Below, in pieces: positions 15,239-23,703 of a DNA stretch of 64,000 nt. Each line of letters begins with the position of its first letter. Positions within the stretch are counted from its first letter, which is position 1. The translations under genes and the position numbers were made by a program. The stretch is from the NCBI GenBank assembly GCA_934552825.1, contig CAKTEQ010000002.1, positions 62,001-126,000 on the forward strand, read 5' to 3'. The stretch is from an uncultured Oscillospiraceae bacterium. GTDB lineage: Bacteria; Bacillota; Clostridia; Oscillospirales; Oscillospiraceae. The notes under the pieces are model-generated. The model was not told where the DNA came from and ran no database searches. It was given only the letters and a program-made list of their open reading frames with translations.

Positions 15239-16279
15239 TCAAAGATCGATAAAGCTATACCCCGCCGCTTTGCTCAGGCGGTTTTTGATCGCCATCTCAA
15301 CGCCGTCTCCCTCAGGGCATCTGGCAAAGATATGGTCGGTATCAGTCTCGTCAAGGTCTCTCAGGCGGGCGAAAAGCCTATGAGCAAGCTCACCCGGCGC
15401 CTCCCGCCGCCCATAAGTGTACACCTGCGCGCCGCATTTTGCAAACACCTCTTTTTCCTCGTCGAAGCAGAGGACAGCCTTCTTCGCAAGCACCTGCGCC
15501 GAAACATATTCAGCCGCCTTTTCGGCGCTGCCCCGGAGTATTGTGATCGGTGCCGCCGGCGCATAGTGGCGGTATTTCATTCCCGGCGCCTTCGGCTTTT
15601 CTCCTTCTTTGAGGGCCCTCCGGACCGCGGGATCTATATCGACCTCACCGAGTACGCTCTTGAGCTGATCGAGCGTAATCCCGCCTGGCCGCAGCAGGCG
15701 CGGCGGCTGAACGGTGAGATCGATTATTGTGGACTCAAGCCCCACCGCGCACTCTCCTCCATCGACTATACCTTCTATTTTGCTGAAAAGATCATGTATC
15801 ACATGACCTGCGTTCGTTGTGCTGGGCTTCCCCGACAGGTTTGCGGACGGCGCCGCTACCGGCTCTCTGCACTCTCTGATTATAGCCCTCGTAACTTCGT
15901 TTGCGGGGCACCTTATTCCCACGGTGTCCAGTCCCGCCGTCACCTCGTCGGGTATGTCAGGAGCTTTCGGCAGTATCATCGTGAGCGGGCCCGGCCAGAA
16001 CTTTTCCGCCAGCTCATACGCCTTTTGTGGGATGTTTGCGGCGCAGCGGCTTATTTTATCGGTCCCTGATATATGCAGTATGAGCGGATTGTCCTGAGGA
16101 CGTCCCTTGACCTCAAATATACGCCTGATTGCCGCCGGGCAGGCCATGGACGCGCCCAGTCCATAGACTGTCTCCGTCGGTATCGCCAGCAGACCGCCGC
16201 TTTTGAGAATATCCGCCGCCGCTTTTATATCCGGCAGATCATTCGCACTTTCAATTTTGAATATTCGTGTATCCATCAT
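15239..16279 (-). CDS. sua5: L-threonylcarbamoyladenylate synthase (Sua5 type)
   Basis: A 346-residue protein that makes threonylcarbamoyl-AMP from threonine, bicarbonate and ATP, the first step of the t6A37 tRNA modification. The YrdC domain covers about residues 12-200 (GGLLAIPTETVYGLGASM, KGRPQDNPLILHI, PGPLTMILP, GIRCPANEVTRAII, APSANLSGKPSTT, VGLESTIIDL). A C-terminal Sua5 domain follows from the linker APGMKYRHYAPAAP. The start overlaps the prfA stop (ATGA). The partner genes tsaB and tsaE lie 6 kb away at 22.4-23.6 kb; tsaD is not in the window. Confidence 0.95.
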   Translation of the reverse strand: MMDTRIFKIESANDLPDIKAAADILKSGGLLAIPTETVYGLGASMACPAAIRRIFEVKGRPQDNPLILHISGTDKISRCAANIPQKAYELAEKFWPGPLTMILPKAPDIPDEVTAGLDTVGIRCPANEVTRAIIRECREPVAAPSANLSGKPSTTNAGHVIHDLFSKIEGIVDGGECAVGLESTIIDLTVQPPRLLRPGGITLDQLKSVLGEVDIDPAVRRALKEGEKPKAPGMKYRHYAPAAPITILRGSAEKAAEYVSAQVLAKKAVLCFDEEKEVFAKCGAQVYTYGRREAPGELAHRLFARLRDLDETDTDHIFARCPEGDGVEMAIKNRLSKAAGYSFIDL

Positions 16280-17349
16280 CTATCACCAGTACCGGATAAC
16301 CGTGCCGCCTGATCCGATATTGTCAGAGCATCTATTATCTCGTCCAGATCACCGTTCATTATGTTCTCAATTTTATACAGTGTCAACCCTATGCGGTGGT
16401 CAGTCACACGTCCCTGAGGGAAATTATAGGTCCTGATGCGCTCGCTCCTGTCCCCGGTGCCGACCTGGCTTTTCCGTTCGGCAGCGATCGCGTCCGTCTG
16501 CTCCCGGCGCATATTCTCAAGGAGCTTCGATCGGAGTATTTTCAATGCACGCTCCTTGTTTTTTAGCTGGCTGCGCTCATCCTGACACTCTACTACAAGC
16601 CCCGTAGGCAAATGGGTAACCCGGATAGCCGACTCAGTTTTATTGACGTGCTGTCCGCCGGCGCCGCTGCTGCGGAAGGTGTCTATCTGAAGGTCTCCCG
16701 GGTTTATGTCCAGCTCAATCTCTTCAGCTTCCGGCAGCACAGCTACGGTGACGGTCGAGGTGTGTATCCTTCCAGAGGTCTCCGTCTCCGGAATGCGCTG
16801 CACCCGGTGCACACCGCTCTCAAATTTGAGGCGAAAATATGCGCCGTCACCCTCGATAATGAAGTTTACTTCCTTGATCCCGCCGAGCTCTGTCTCGTTG
16901 ACGCTCGTGACCTCGATTTTCCAGCGTCGGCGTTCCGCGTACATGCTGTACATACGGAACAGTGACGCCGCGAACAGCGCCGCTTCTTCCCCTCCGGCGC
17001 CGCCCCGTATCTCAACTATCACGTTTTTCGAGTCGTTTGGATCCCTCGGCAGGAGCAGAACTTTTAGCTTTTCCTCGAGCTCAGCGGCACGTCTTCTCGC
17101 GTCGTCAAGCTCCTCCTGCACCATTTCCCGGAAGTCCTCCTCCAGCTTGCCTGAAAGCAGCTCCCGCGCCGCGTCCTCGTCTTCCAGTGCCTTTTTGTAG
17201 CTGCGATAACTCTCCACAAGCGGCAGCAGTTCTTTTTGCTCCTTACTCAGGCGTGCCGCCGCCTTAGCGTCGGAATATATCTGCGGATCAGACAACTCCT
17301 TCTCTATCTCCAAATACCGTTCTTCAATTGTTCTCAGCTTTTCAAGCAT
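16276..17349 (-). CDS. prfA: Peptide chain release factor 1
   Basis: A 357-residue RF1. The catalytic GGQ is in SSGAGGQHVNKTESAIR near residue 230. The stop-codon recognition region is of the RF1 kind, and the N-terminal helical domain is complete. RF1 reads UAA and UAG and triggers peptide release. In many Bacillota prfA is followed by prmC; here sua5 follows directly with a 4-bp overlap and no prmC is seen in the window. Confidence 0.96.
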   Translation of the reverse strand: MLEKLRTIEERYLEIEKELSDPQIYSDAKAAARLSKEQKELLPLVESYRSYKKALEDEDAARELLSGKLEEDFREMVQEELDDARRRAAELEEKLKVLLLPRDPNDSKNVIVEIRGGAGGEEAALFAASLFRMYSMYAERRRWKIEVTSVNETELGGIKEVNFIIEGDGAYFRLKFESGVHRVQRIPETETSGRIHTSTVTVAVLPEAEEIELDINPGDLQIDTFRSSGAGGQHVNKTESAIRVTHLPTGLVVECQDERSQLKNKERALKILRSKLLENMRREQTDAIAAERKSQVGTGDRSERIRTYNFPQGRVTDHRIGLTLYKIENIMNGDLDEIIDALTISDQAARLSGTGDR

Positions 17350-17366
17350 CGAAATTTCTCCTGCAA

Positions 17367-19247
17367 TCAGTCTTCAAGCAGCTGAGCAAGCTCTTCCCAC
17401 TCATCGTACAGCGGCGATAGCTCTCCGCTCAGCTCTTCAATTTGTTTGTTGATCTCCATCAGCGCTTCATAATCACGGGCGGCCTCCTCAGCCGCTGTCT
17501 CAAGCTCAGCCTTGCGCGCCTCTAATTTCTCTATGGAACGCTCCACCGCCACCATCTGCTTCTCCGGGGATTTTGTCCGTTTTTGGCGGGGTTTCTTCTC
17601 TTTCGGCTGCACTTCCATCGGTGGAATGGCCGCCTCCTCAGCGTCTTTTATAGCGCGGTATTCCTCATACCCGCACTTGTAGTCCCTAATTGCTCCGTCC
17701 CCGACGTCCCAGATACGTGTGGCAAATTTACGGATAAAGTATCTGTCATGAGAGACAAACAGCAGCGCGCCGTTATATGACTCGACCGAGTTTTCGATCC
17801 ACTCCCGTGAGGATATGTCCAGGTGGTTCGTGGGCTCGTCGAGAATGAGGAGATTTATATCGTCGTTCATTATCATGCACAGCTTCAGGCGGCTGCGCTC
17901 CCCGCCTGAAAGAGCGCTCACAGGCTTGAACACGTCATCACCCGAGAACATGAATGCGCCGAGTCTGTTGCGCGCCGTCTGGGGGGTGCAGTCCAGCTCG
18001 TATATGAGCGTGTCTACCAGCGTCCGCCGCTCGTCCTCAAATGTCACCTGCTGGGGCAGATAAGCCGCCACGACCGACGGCCCAAACTTGGCGCTGCCGT
18101 CATCGGCTGCCTCCAGTCCGAGAAGTATCCGCAGGAAAGTGGATTTACCGGTGCCATTTTCGCCGATTATGCCTATGCGTTCACCGCCGCCGGCTTTCAG
18201 CTCGACTCCCGTAAATAGAGACTTATCTCCATAGCTCTTTGCGAGGTTTTTGACAACTATGAGCTCGTCCGCCTTGAACTCACGCTCGGAAAAGCTCATG
18301 CTCATGGTTTTTTCCTTGTCCGGGCGTTCCACCGTCTCCATCTTATCAATGCGCTTCTCCATGGAAAAGGCGCGTTTATACAGCTTGTCATTGCCGAGAA
18401 ACGCCCACAGTCGGAGCTTGTCCGCCGCTTTTTCAAGCTGAGCGATCTTCGCCTGAGCCTTCTCATACTGGTGCAGCTGCTCCAGATAGCGGCGCTCTTT
18501 CTCCATAACATAGAAAGAATAGTTCCCGGAGTAGAACTCCGCCCGGCCGTTCTTTATCTCTATTATCCTGGTAACAACCCTGTCGAGGAAATATCTGTCG
18601 TGGGATATGGCAAGGACCGTTCCCTTGTACTTGAGCAGATATTCCTCCAGCCACTCCACTGCCTGCATGTCCAGATGGTTGGTAGGCTCGTCCAGCAGGA
18701 GGATATCTGTCTTTTCAAGTATTAGTCTCGCAAGATTTACCCTGGTCTGTTCGCCCCCGGAGAGAAACTCGAACTGCTGATCGCGCATCGTCTCAGGTAT
18801 TCCGAGGCCGTTGCAGAGCTTGTTTATCTCCACGTCCTCCCCGTAGCCTCCAAGGGCTTCAAAGCGTGCGCCTAAGTCCCCGTACTGGACAATGTCCCTG
18901 TCGTCCGCGCTGCCCTCTGCCATCTTCTCCTCAAGCCGCAGGAGTGCTCTGCGTATCTTCTGAGTCGGCAGAAAAGCGGATCGCAGGACATCCATGACGG
19001 TATACCCCGCGGGATATACCGGTATCTGAGAAATGAGCCCCAGGCGCTTACCGGGAGCCACCATTACGCTGCCCTCGTCCTCCTTCAGCTCGCCGCAGAT
19101 GATTTTGAATATCGTGGATTTTCCCGCTCCGTTTTTGCCAAGGAGCCCCACGCGCTCACCCTCGGTTATGTTGAAGCAGACACCGTCCAATATGTTCTTT
19201 TCCACATCAAATGCCTTTTTAAGACCGGTTATGGAAATGTCTATCAT
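17367..19247 (-). CDS. ABC-F family ATPase
   Basis: A 626-residue soluble protein with two ABC domains and no membrane segments, so an ABC-F translation factor rather than a transporter. Domain 1 has Walker A GKNGAGKST (about 37) and signature LSGGEQTRV; domain 2 has GENGTGKST (about 355) and LSGGERSRL. Both have LLLDEPTNHLD/LILDEPTNHLD. The inter-domain linker is basic and helical (YHQYEKAQAKIAQLEKA region), and the end is a predicted coiled coil (EKLEARKAELETAAEEAA). ABC-F proteins bind the ribosomal E site and relieve stalling or protect from antibiotics. The closest named relatives by layout are Uup and YdiF/YkpA; which one cannot be settled by eye. It overlaps murF by 4 bp. Confidence 0.92.
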   Translation of the reverse strand: MIDISITGLKKAFDVEKNILDGVCFNITEGERVGLLGKNGAGKSTIFKIICGELKEDEGSVMVAPGKRLGLISQIPVYPAGYTVMDVLRSAFLPTQKIRRALLRLEEKMAEGSADDRDIVQYGDLGARFEALGGYGEDVEINKLCNGLGIPETMRDQQFEFLSGGEQTRVNLARLILEKTDILLLDEPTNHLDMQAVEWLEEYLLKYKGTVLAISHDRYFLDRVVTRIIEIKNGRAEFYSGNYSFYVMEKERRYLEQLHQYEKAQAKIAQLEKAADKLRLWAFLGNDKLYKRAFSMEKRIDKMETVERPDKEKTMSMSFSEREFKADELIVVKNLAKSYGDKSLFTGVELKAGGGERIGIIGENGTGKSTFLRILLGLEAADDGSAKFGPSVVAAYLPQQVTFEDERRTLVDTLIYELDCTPQTARNRLGAFMFSGDDVFKPVSALSGGERSRLKLCMIMNDDINLLILDEPTNHLDISSREWIENSVESYNGALLFVSHDRYFIRKFATRIWDVGDGAIRDYKCGYEEYRAIKDAEEAAIPPMEVQPKEKKPRQKRTKSPEKQMVAVERSIEKLEARKAELETAAEEAARDYEALMEINKQIEELSGELSPLYDEWEELAQLLED

Positions 19248-20608
19248 AGCTTGAATTTTTCCTCTATCTTCCTTGTGAAATCTTCAAAGTGCATTCCCCG
19301 GGAGGCCTTGACCTCTATCGCCGTGCCCGGAGTAATGCTTGAGAGCAGATCCGCCTCGAGAGCCTCTCTGTCTTCATACCAACGCCCTTTTTCTCCGGCG
19401 TGAGCCGCGATAAAACGTCCAAGCTCGCCGCAGGTCAGCACCATATCTATCCCGCTGCACCGGCATATATCACCGATGTGGCTGTGGGCGCTTTCTGCAA
19501 TTTCTCCAAGCTCCAGCATATCTCCCAGGACCGCGATCTTCTTTTCCGCGGCGAGGGTTTCAAGTGTCCTGAGTGATGCCTCCATGGACTGGGGATTTGC
19601 GTTATATGCATCGTCCAACAGGATGACGCCGTCACTCAGGTGCTTTATGTTCATGCGCATTCCTGTGGGCTTATACGCACTGATGCCCTTTTCTATCTCC
19701 TCGGAAGTCATACCGAGGCACTTCGCGATATACGCCCCCTGAGCCGCACAATACACCATGTGCCGCCCGGGCGCCGGAATATCCGCCTCTATTCTCTCGC
19801 CGCCGATGAGTATTCCGCATTTCACGGTGAAGCCGTCCCCGGTGTTCACATCGTCCACAAGTACGTCGCAGTCCAGGCTCTCCCCACACAGGATAATGCC
19901 GCACTTTAACGTATTTCTAAGCGTACGCAGAAGCGGATCATCTCCGTTGAGAACCGCGCAGCCGGACTCCTTAACGAACTCAAAAACCTCACTTTTGGCC
20001 TTGAGAATTCCCTCGCGGCTGCCCAGATTCTCAATATGCGCGTCACCTATATTAGTCATAACAACGTAGTCGGGACGCACCATCTCAGCGAGATAGCGTA
20101 TCTCTCCGAAATGATTCATGCCCATCTCTATAACTGCGCACTGGTGATGCTCTTCCAGGCGGAAAAGAGTCAGGGGAACGCCGATGTCGTTATTATAGTT
20201 CCCCTCCGTTTTCAAAACGTCGAAGCGCTGCCCGAGAATGCCCGCCACCATGTCCTTAGTCGTCGTTTTGCCGACACTGCCTATTATCGCCACCACGGGT
20301 ATATCCATCTCTCCCCGGACATATGACGCCAGGGCTTTCATGGCAAGGCGCGTATCCGCCACCCGCACGACCGTTATACCCTCGGCTGGAGGTATATCTC
20401 TGGCGGTGATCACAGCCGCTGCTCCTTTCGCAATGGCCTGGTCTATATAATCGTGCCCATCGGCTCTCTCCCCAACGATGGGGATGAAAAGCTCGCCTGG
20501 CCGAACGTCACGGCTGTCAGTCCTGACGCCGGTTATAGCTTCTCTTCCGGCGGATATAAGCCTCCCGCCTGTGACCTGCGCAAGTTTTTTTGCTGAAACA
20601 GGAATCAT
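19244..20608 (-). CDS. murF: UDP-MurNAc-tripeptide:D-Ala-D-Ala ligase
   Basis: A 454-residue Mur ligase that adds D-Ala-D-Ala to the peptidoglycan precursor. N-terminal domain: TGVRTDSRDVRPGELFIPI. ATP loop: IGSVGKTTTKDMV near residue 110. Central domain: EGNYNNDIGVPLTLFRLE, NIGDAHIENLG. C-terminal domain begins at the LLDDAYNANPQSMEASLRTL motif near 320. It follows ddl directly (15 bp gap), coupling synthesis of D-Ala-D-Ala with its use. Confidence 0.96.
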   Translation of the reverse strand: MIPVSAKKLAQVTGGRLISAGREAITGVRTDSRDVRPGELFIPIVGERADGHDYIDQAIAKGAAAVITARDIPPAEGITVVRVADTRLAMKALASYVRGEMDIPVVAIIGSVGKTTTKDMVAGILGQRFDVLKTEGNYNNDIGVPLTLFRLEEHHQCAVIEMGMNHFGEIRYLAEMVRPDYVVMTNIGDAHIENLGSREGILKAKSEVFEFVKESGCAVLNGDDPLLRTLRNTLKCGIILCGESLDCDVLVDDVNTGDGFTVKCGILIGGERIEADIPAPGRHMVYCAAQGAYIAKCLGMTSEEIEKGISAYKPTGMRMNIKHLSDGVILLDDAYNANPQSMEASLRTLETLAAEKKIAVLGDMLELGEIAESAHSHIGDICRCSGIDMVLTCGELGRFIAAHAGEKGRWYEDREALEADLLSSITPGTAIEVKASRGMHFEDFTRKIEEKFKL

Positions 20609-20623
20609 AGTTCTTCTCCCAAA

Positions 20624-21664
20624 TTACTTCTCAAAGGCCGTGCGCACTATCTCCTCACAAAGGTCTTCATATGTGTAGCCAACGACCGCAGCCTCCTGGG
20701 GAAGCAAGCTCGTGGGCGTCATGCCCGGCAGTGTATTTGCCTCAAGACAGTACACCCTGTTTTCCGCCGTGAGGATGAACTCGCTTCTGGAATAGGCTCC
20801 AAGTCTCAGGCTCTCGTGTGCCATGAGGGCCGCGTCCATGAGTTTTTTCTCCTGCTCCTGGGTTATATCCGCCGGGCAGACCTCCTTCGTGGCACCGCTC
20901 TGATACTTGCACTCATAATTATAGAAACCGCCTGTGGGGATTATCTCAATAGGTGGCAGCGCTTTCCCATTCAGCACTCCAACGGAGAACTCCCGGCCGG
21001 ATATGAATTCCTCAACGAGCGCTCGTGGATCGTATCTCCCGCAGTTTTCCAGTGCAGAGGTCAACTCCGCCGCGTCCTTCACGATCGTCACTCCGATACT
21101 TGAACCGCCGTTTACTGGCTTGACAACGCAGGGCACGCCTATCTTTTCCGTGATCAATCCCGCGTTTTCCGCCTTGGCATCCACCGTTATGCTCTTCGGC
21201 GTTGTGATTCCTGCCGTGATGAACACCATCTTCGCCAGGTCCTTATCCATTGCGAGAGCGCTTCCCAGGTAATCCGTGCCCGTATATTTAATGCCGAGGA
21301 GGCTGAGTGCCGCCTGAACGCGCCCGTCCTCCCCTTCTCCGCCGTGGAGAGCTATGAAAACCACGTCCGCATAGGTGCAGGCTTCCAGCACCCGCTCGCC
21401 GAAAAATGCTCCGCTTTTCAGCTTGCGCGCCCGGCGGACTGCGTCAATATCCGGCACAAGTGTATCGACCTTTACGATATGCTCATCAGAGCAGCTTTTA
21501 AACAGTTCCTCAATAGTACCAGAGTATCCCTCAAGACCCATAAAAGCGTCTACCATAACGGCGTTGTGCCCTTTTTCTCTGAGTGCCCTGCAGACAAGGG
21601 AGCCAGAGGAGAGCGAGACGTCCCGCTCGCTGCTTATTCCGCCTGCCAATACGACTATATTCAT
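20624..21664 (-). CDS. ddl: D-alanine--D-alanine ligase
   Basis: A 346-residue ATP-grasp ligase. Motifs: VVLAGGISSERDVSLSSG at the N terminus, HGGEGEDGRVQAALSLLGI near 85, the ATP-binding PVNGGSSIGVTIV, and the C-terminal EANTLPGMTPTSLLPQ that binds metal and the second D-Ala. It makes the D-Ala-D-Ala dipeptide for MurF. The ATG at 21664 is chosen for its AAGGAG site; the longer reading begins in the promoter-leader region. A clear promoter lies 32 bp upstream, making ddl the first gene of the long minus-strand operon. Confidence 0.96.
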   Translation of the reverse strand: MNIVVLAGGISSERDVSLSSGSLVCRALREKGHNAVMVDAFMGLEGYSGTIEELFKSCSDEHIVKVDTLVPDIDAVRRARKLKSGAFFGERVLEACTYADVVFIALHGGEGEDGRVQAALSLLGIKYTGTDYLGSALAMDKDLAKMVFITAGITTPKSITVDAKAENAGLITEKIGVPCVVKPVNGGSSIGVTIVKDAAELTSALENCGRYDPRALVEEFISGREFSVGVLNGKALPPIEIIPTGGFYNYECKYQSGATKEVCPADITQEQEKKLMDAALMAHESLRLGAYSRSEFILTAENRVYCLEANTLPGMTPTSLLPQEAAVVGYTYEDLCEEIVRTAFEK

Positions 21665-21695
21665 GATATCTATCTCCTTGAAATTCAATTGTTAT

Positions 21696-21724
21696 ATTAT
21701 ATCATGGTGCCCTGCCATAAACAA
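21696..21724 (-). promoter_or_regulatory. Sigma-A promoter of the ddl-murF operon
   Basis: On the minus strand TTGTTT (21724-21719), a 17-bp spacer and TATAAT (21701-21696). It lies just after the upp terminator and just before ddl. Confidence 0.7.
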
Positions 21725-21735
21725 CCTGAAAGCGC

Positions 21736-21762
21736 AAAAACGGAGGGCAAATTTGCCCTCCG
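21736..21762 (-). terminator. Terminator of upp
   Basis: The 9-bp stem CGGAGGGCA / TGCCCTCCG with loop AATT, followed on the minus strand by TTTTT. It lies 25 bp after the upp stop and just ahead of the ddl promoter. Confidence 0.85.
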
Positions 21763-21786
21763 CAAGCTATTTTAATTCAATGGGAA

Positions 21787-22416
21787 TCACTTTGTGCCGA
21801 AAATTCTGTCACCGGCATCGCCCAGACCGGGCACGATATAGCCGTGGTCATTGAGCTTTTCATCCACAGCAGCCACAAAAATGTCAACATCTGGATGATC
21901 CTTATGCACGCGCTCAATTCCCTCAGGCGCTGCGATAATATTCATGAGGTTTATACTTGTGCAGCCGTATTCCTTTATGAACTCGATGGCCGCTGTCGCT
22001 GAGCCGCCCGTTGCCAGCATGGGATCGACGATGAATACATCTCTCTCCTGGATGTCCATGGGCATCTTGCAGTAATACTTCACAGGCTCCAGAGTCTCAG
22101 GATCTCTGTAAAGACCGATATGCCCGACCTTTGCTGTGGGGACCATTGTGAGGAACCCGTCAACCATGCCGAGACCGGCTCTCAGGATGGGAACTACCGC
22201 AAGCTTTTTGCCCGCGAGCTTTTTTACAACAGCGGTCGCCACGGGGGTTTCTATCTCCACATCCTCCAGCGCCAGATTTCTTGTGGCCTCATAGCACATG
22301 AGACCCGCGATCTCGGATACTGTTGTTCTGAAGTCCTTTACGCCTGTGTTCTTGTTGCGCAGCACGGTGACTTTATGCTGCAGCAGAGGGTGATCCAGCA
22401 CATGTACATTTCCCAT
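21787..22416 (-). CDS. upp: Uracil phosphoribosyltransferase
   Basis: A 209-residue salvage enzyme that makes UMP from uracil and PRPP. The PRPP loop is VFIVDPMLATGGSATAAIEF near residue 125, and the uracil-binding C-terminal tail reads GYIVPGLGDAGDRIFGTK. The length matches the family. It follows tsaB by 17 bp and is closed by a terminator. The uridine phosphorylase at 24.9 kb would supply uracil. Confidence 0.97.
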   Translation of the reverse strand: MGNVHVLDHPLLQHKVTVLRNKNTGVKDFRTTVSEIAGLMCYEATRNLALEDVEIETPVATAVVKKLAGKKLAVVPILRAGLGMVDGFLTMVPTAKVGHIGLYRDPETLEPVKYYCKMPMDIQERDVFIVDPMLATGGSATAAIEFIKEYGCTSINLMNIIAAPEGIERVHKDHPDVDIFVAAVDEKLNDHGYIVPGLGDAGDRIFGTK

Positions 22417-22433
22417 TGTTATATCTCCTTTGT

Positions 22434-23147
22434 TTAAAATTTCCCTGCACCTTGTATCTTCTCAAGCCGTTCTCTCTCAGCTTGGGAAAGTCTAAGATAA
22501 TTTGGCTCCAGCTCACCGCACGATATGGTCTTGCCTTCCTCAAACAGGCGCTGCGCCGCGAGGAGGACACCTTCAGCACTCTGCATGATGAGATTTTGAG
22601 GAGCCTTAAAAACGTCAAGTCCGTTGTCCTTCAGGTGATTATAACACAGAGACGCGCCGTCTCCAATAGTAATTATTGATTTTTTTTCATCTTTCAGCTC
22701 GTTTCCCAATTCTTCAAGGGATATCGCCCTGTCTGGCGTGAGCCTTTGGGGTTTACCGCCCTCTGATTCGAAGAGCGCGTTATATACCTGCCCCCGGCGC
22801 GCGTCCATGCCACAGCATATTATTCCTTCGGCAAATGCTATCTGCGCCGCCATAGCTTCAAGGGTGGAAACAGCTATGCAGGGCTTATCGCCGGCCCACG
22901 CAAGTCCCTTGGCAGCCGCAATACCTATGCGCAGCCCGGTAAAGGAACCGGGGCCAACAGACACCGCTATCGCGTCCACGTCCTCCAGCTTTTTCCCGCA
23001 GCAGGCGAACATATCCCTTATCATAGGCATTATAGACCTGCTGTGAGTCTGACCGTTGTTCTGAAAATACTGAGCATACAGTTCTCCGTCCAGTCCGATA
23101 GCCGCTGACGCCGCCTTTGCGGAACACTCAATGGCGAGTATCATCAC
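22434..23147 (-). CDS. tsaB: tRNA threonylcarbamoyladenosine biosynthesis protein TsaB
   Basis: A 237-residue ASKHA-fold protein that forms a complex with TsaD and TsaE to transfer threonylcarbamoyl to A37 of tRNA. Family text: MILAIECSAKAASAAI, NGQTHSRSIMPMI, and AISVGPGSFTGLRIGIAAAKGLAW near residue 60-85. It overlaps tsaE by 4 bp. The rimI gene that often follows tsaB is absent; upp takes its place. Confidence 0.95.
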   Translation of the reverse strand: MMILAIECSAKAASAAIGLDGELYAQYFQNNGQTHSRSIMPMIRDMFACCGKKLEDVDAIAVSVGPGSFTGLRIGIAAAKGLAWAGDKPCIAVSTLEAMAAQIAFAEGIICCGMDARRGQVYNALFESEGGKPQRLTPDRAISLEELGNELKDEKKSIITIGDGASLCYNHLKDNGLDVFKAPQNLIMQSAEGVLLAAQRLFEEGKTISCGELEPNYLRLSQAERERLEKIQGAGKF

Positions 23148-23566
23148 AGTTCCTTCACCCCTCCGATCGTAATACAGCGCCTATCACCGCCCATATTCCG
23201 GATATCCACGGTTATGGTTTCCGGATCTATTATCTCCGGCACGTTTTCGCTCCACTCCACGGCGCACACGCCGCCCCGGGCGACATAATCATCCCAGCCA
23301 ATGTCAAATAACTCGTCAAAGCCACCCAGCCTGTACATATCAAAATGGAACAGCGGCACCCGGCCCTCGTGCTCGTCCACTATTGTGAACGTCGGACTTT
23401 TCACACTGTCCGTAACGTCCAGCCCCCTGGCAAGGCCCCTGACAAACGCCGTCTTTCCGGCGCCAAGGTCCCCTGAAAGAGCAACTATCTCGCCGCCATT
23501 CAGCCCGCGCCCAAGGCGCTCGCCAAGCTGCTCTGTCTCCATATATGAATCAGTAAAATACTCCAT
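23144..23566 (-). CDS. tsaE: tRNA threonylcarbamoyladenosine biosynthesis ATPase TsaE
   Basis: A 140-residue P-loop ATPase. Walker A is LSGDLGAGKTAFVRGLARGL, then SPTFTIVDEHEG and LFHFDMYRL, all standard for TsaE. It powers cycling of the TsaBDE complex. I choose the ATG at 23566 (GCGGAG upstream); earlier ATGs would place the start on or before the promoter's -10 box. The gene opens a tsaE-tsaB-upp operon. Confidence 0.94.
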   Translation of the reverse strand: MEYFTDSYMETEQLGERLGRGLNGGEIVALSGDLGAGKTAFVRGLARGLDVTDSVKSPTFTIVDEHEGRVPLFHFDMYRLGGFDELFDIGWDDYVARGGVCAVEWSENVPEIIDPETITVDIRNMGGDRRCITIGGVKEL

Positions 23567-23597
23567 AGCATGTACTCCGCAGATAAATTCTTCAGAC

Positions 23598-23625
23598 ATT
23601 ATAACACATAATTCCCGCCATGCAA
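23598..23625 (-). promoter_or_regulatory. Sigma-A promoter of tsaE-tsaB-upp
   Basis: On the minus strand TTGCAT (23625-23620), a 16-bp spacer and TATAAT (23603-23598), about 30 bp before the tsaE start. Confidence 0.7.
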
Positions 23626-23646
23626 TTATTTTAATGCTTATCCCGG

Positions 23647-23675
23647 TTGAAATACCGGTACTATCAGGGTATAAT
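23647..23675 (+). promoter_or_regulatory. Sigma-A promoter of rodA
   Basis: TTGAAA (23647-23652), a 17-bp spacer and TATAAT (23670-23675), followed by AAGGAG and the rodA ATG at 23704. It is back to back with the tsaE promoter, the -35 boxes being 21 bp apart. Confidence 0.8.
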
Positions 23676-23703
23676 ACTAAAACAAACTTCAAGGAGCACT
23701 GAG

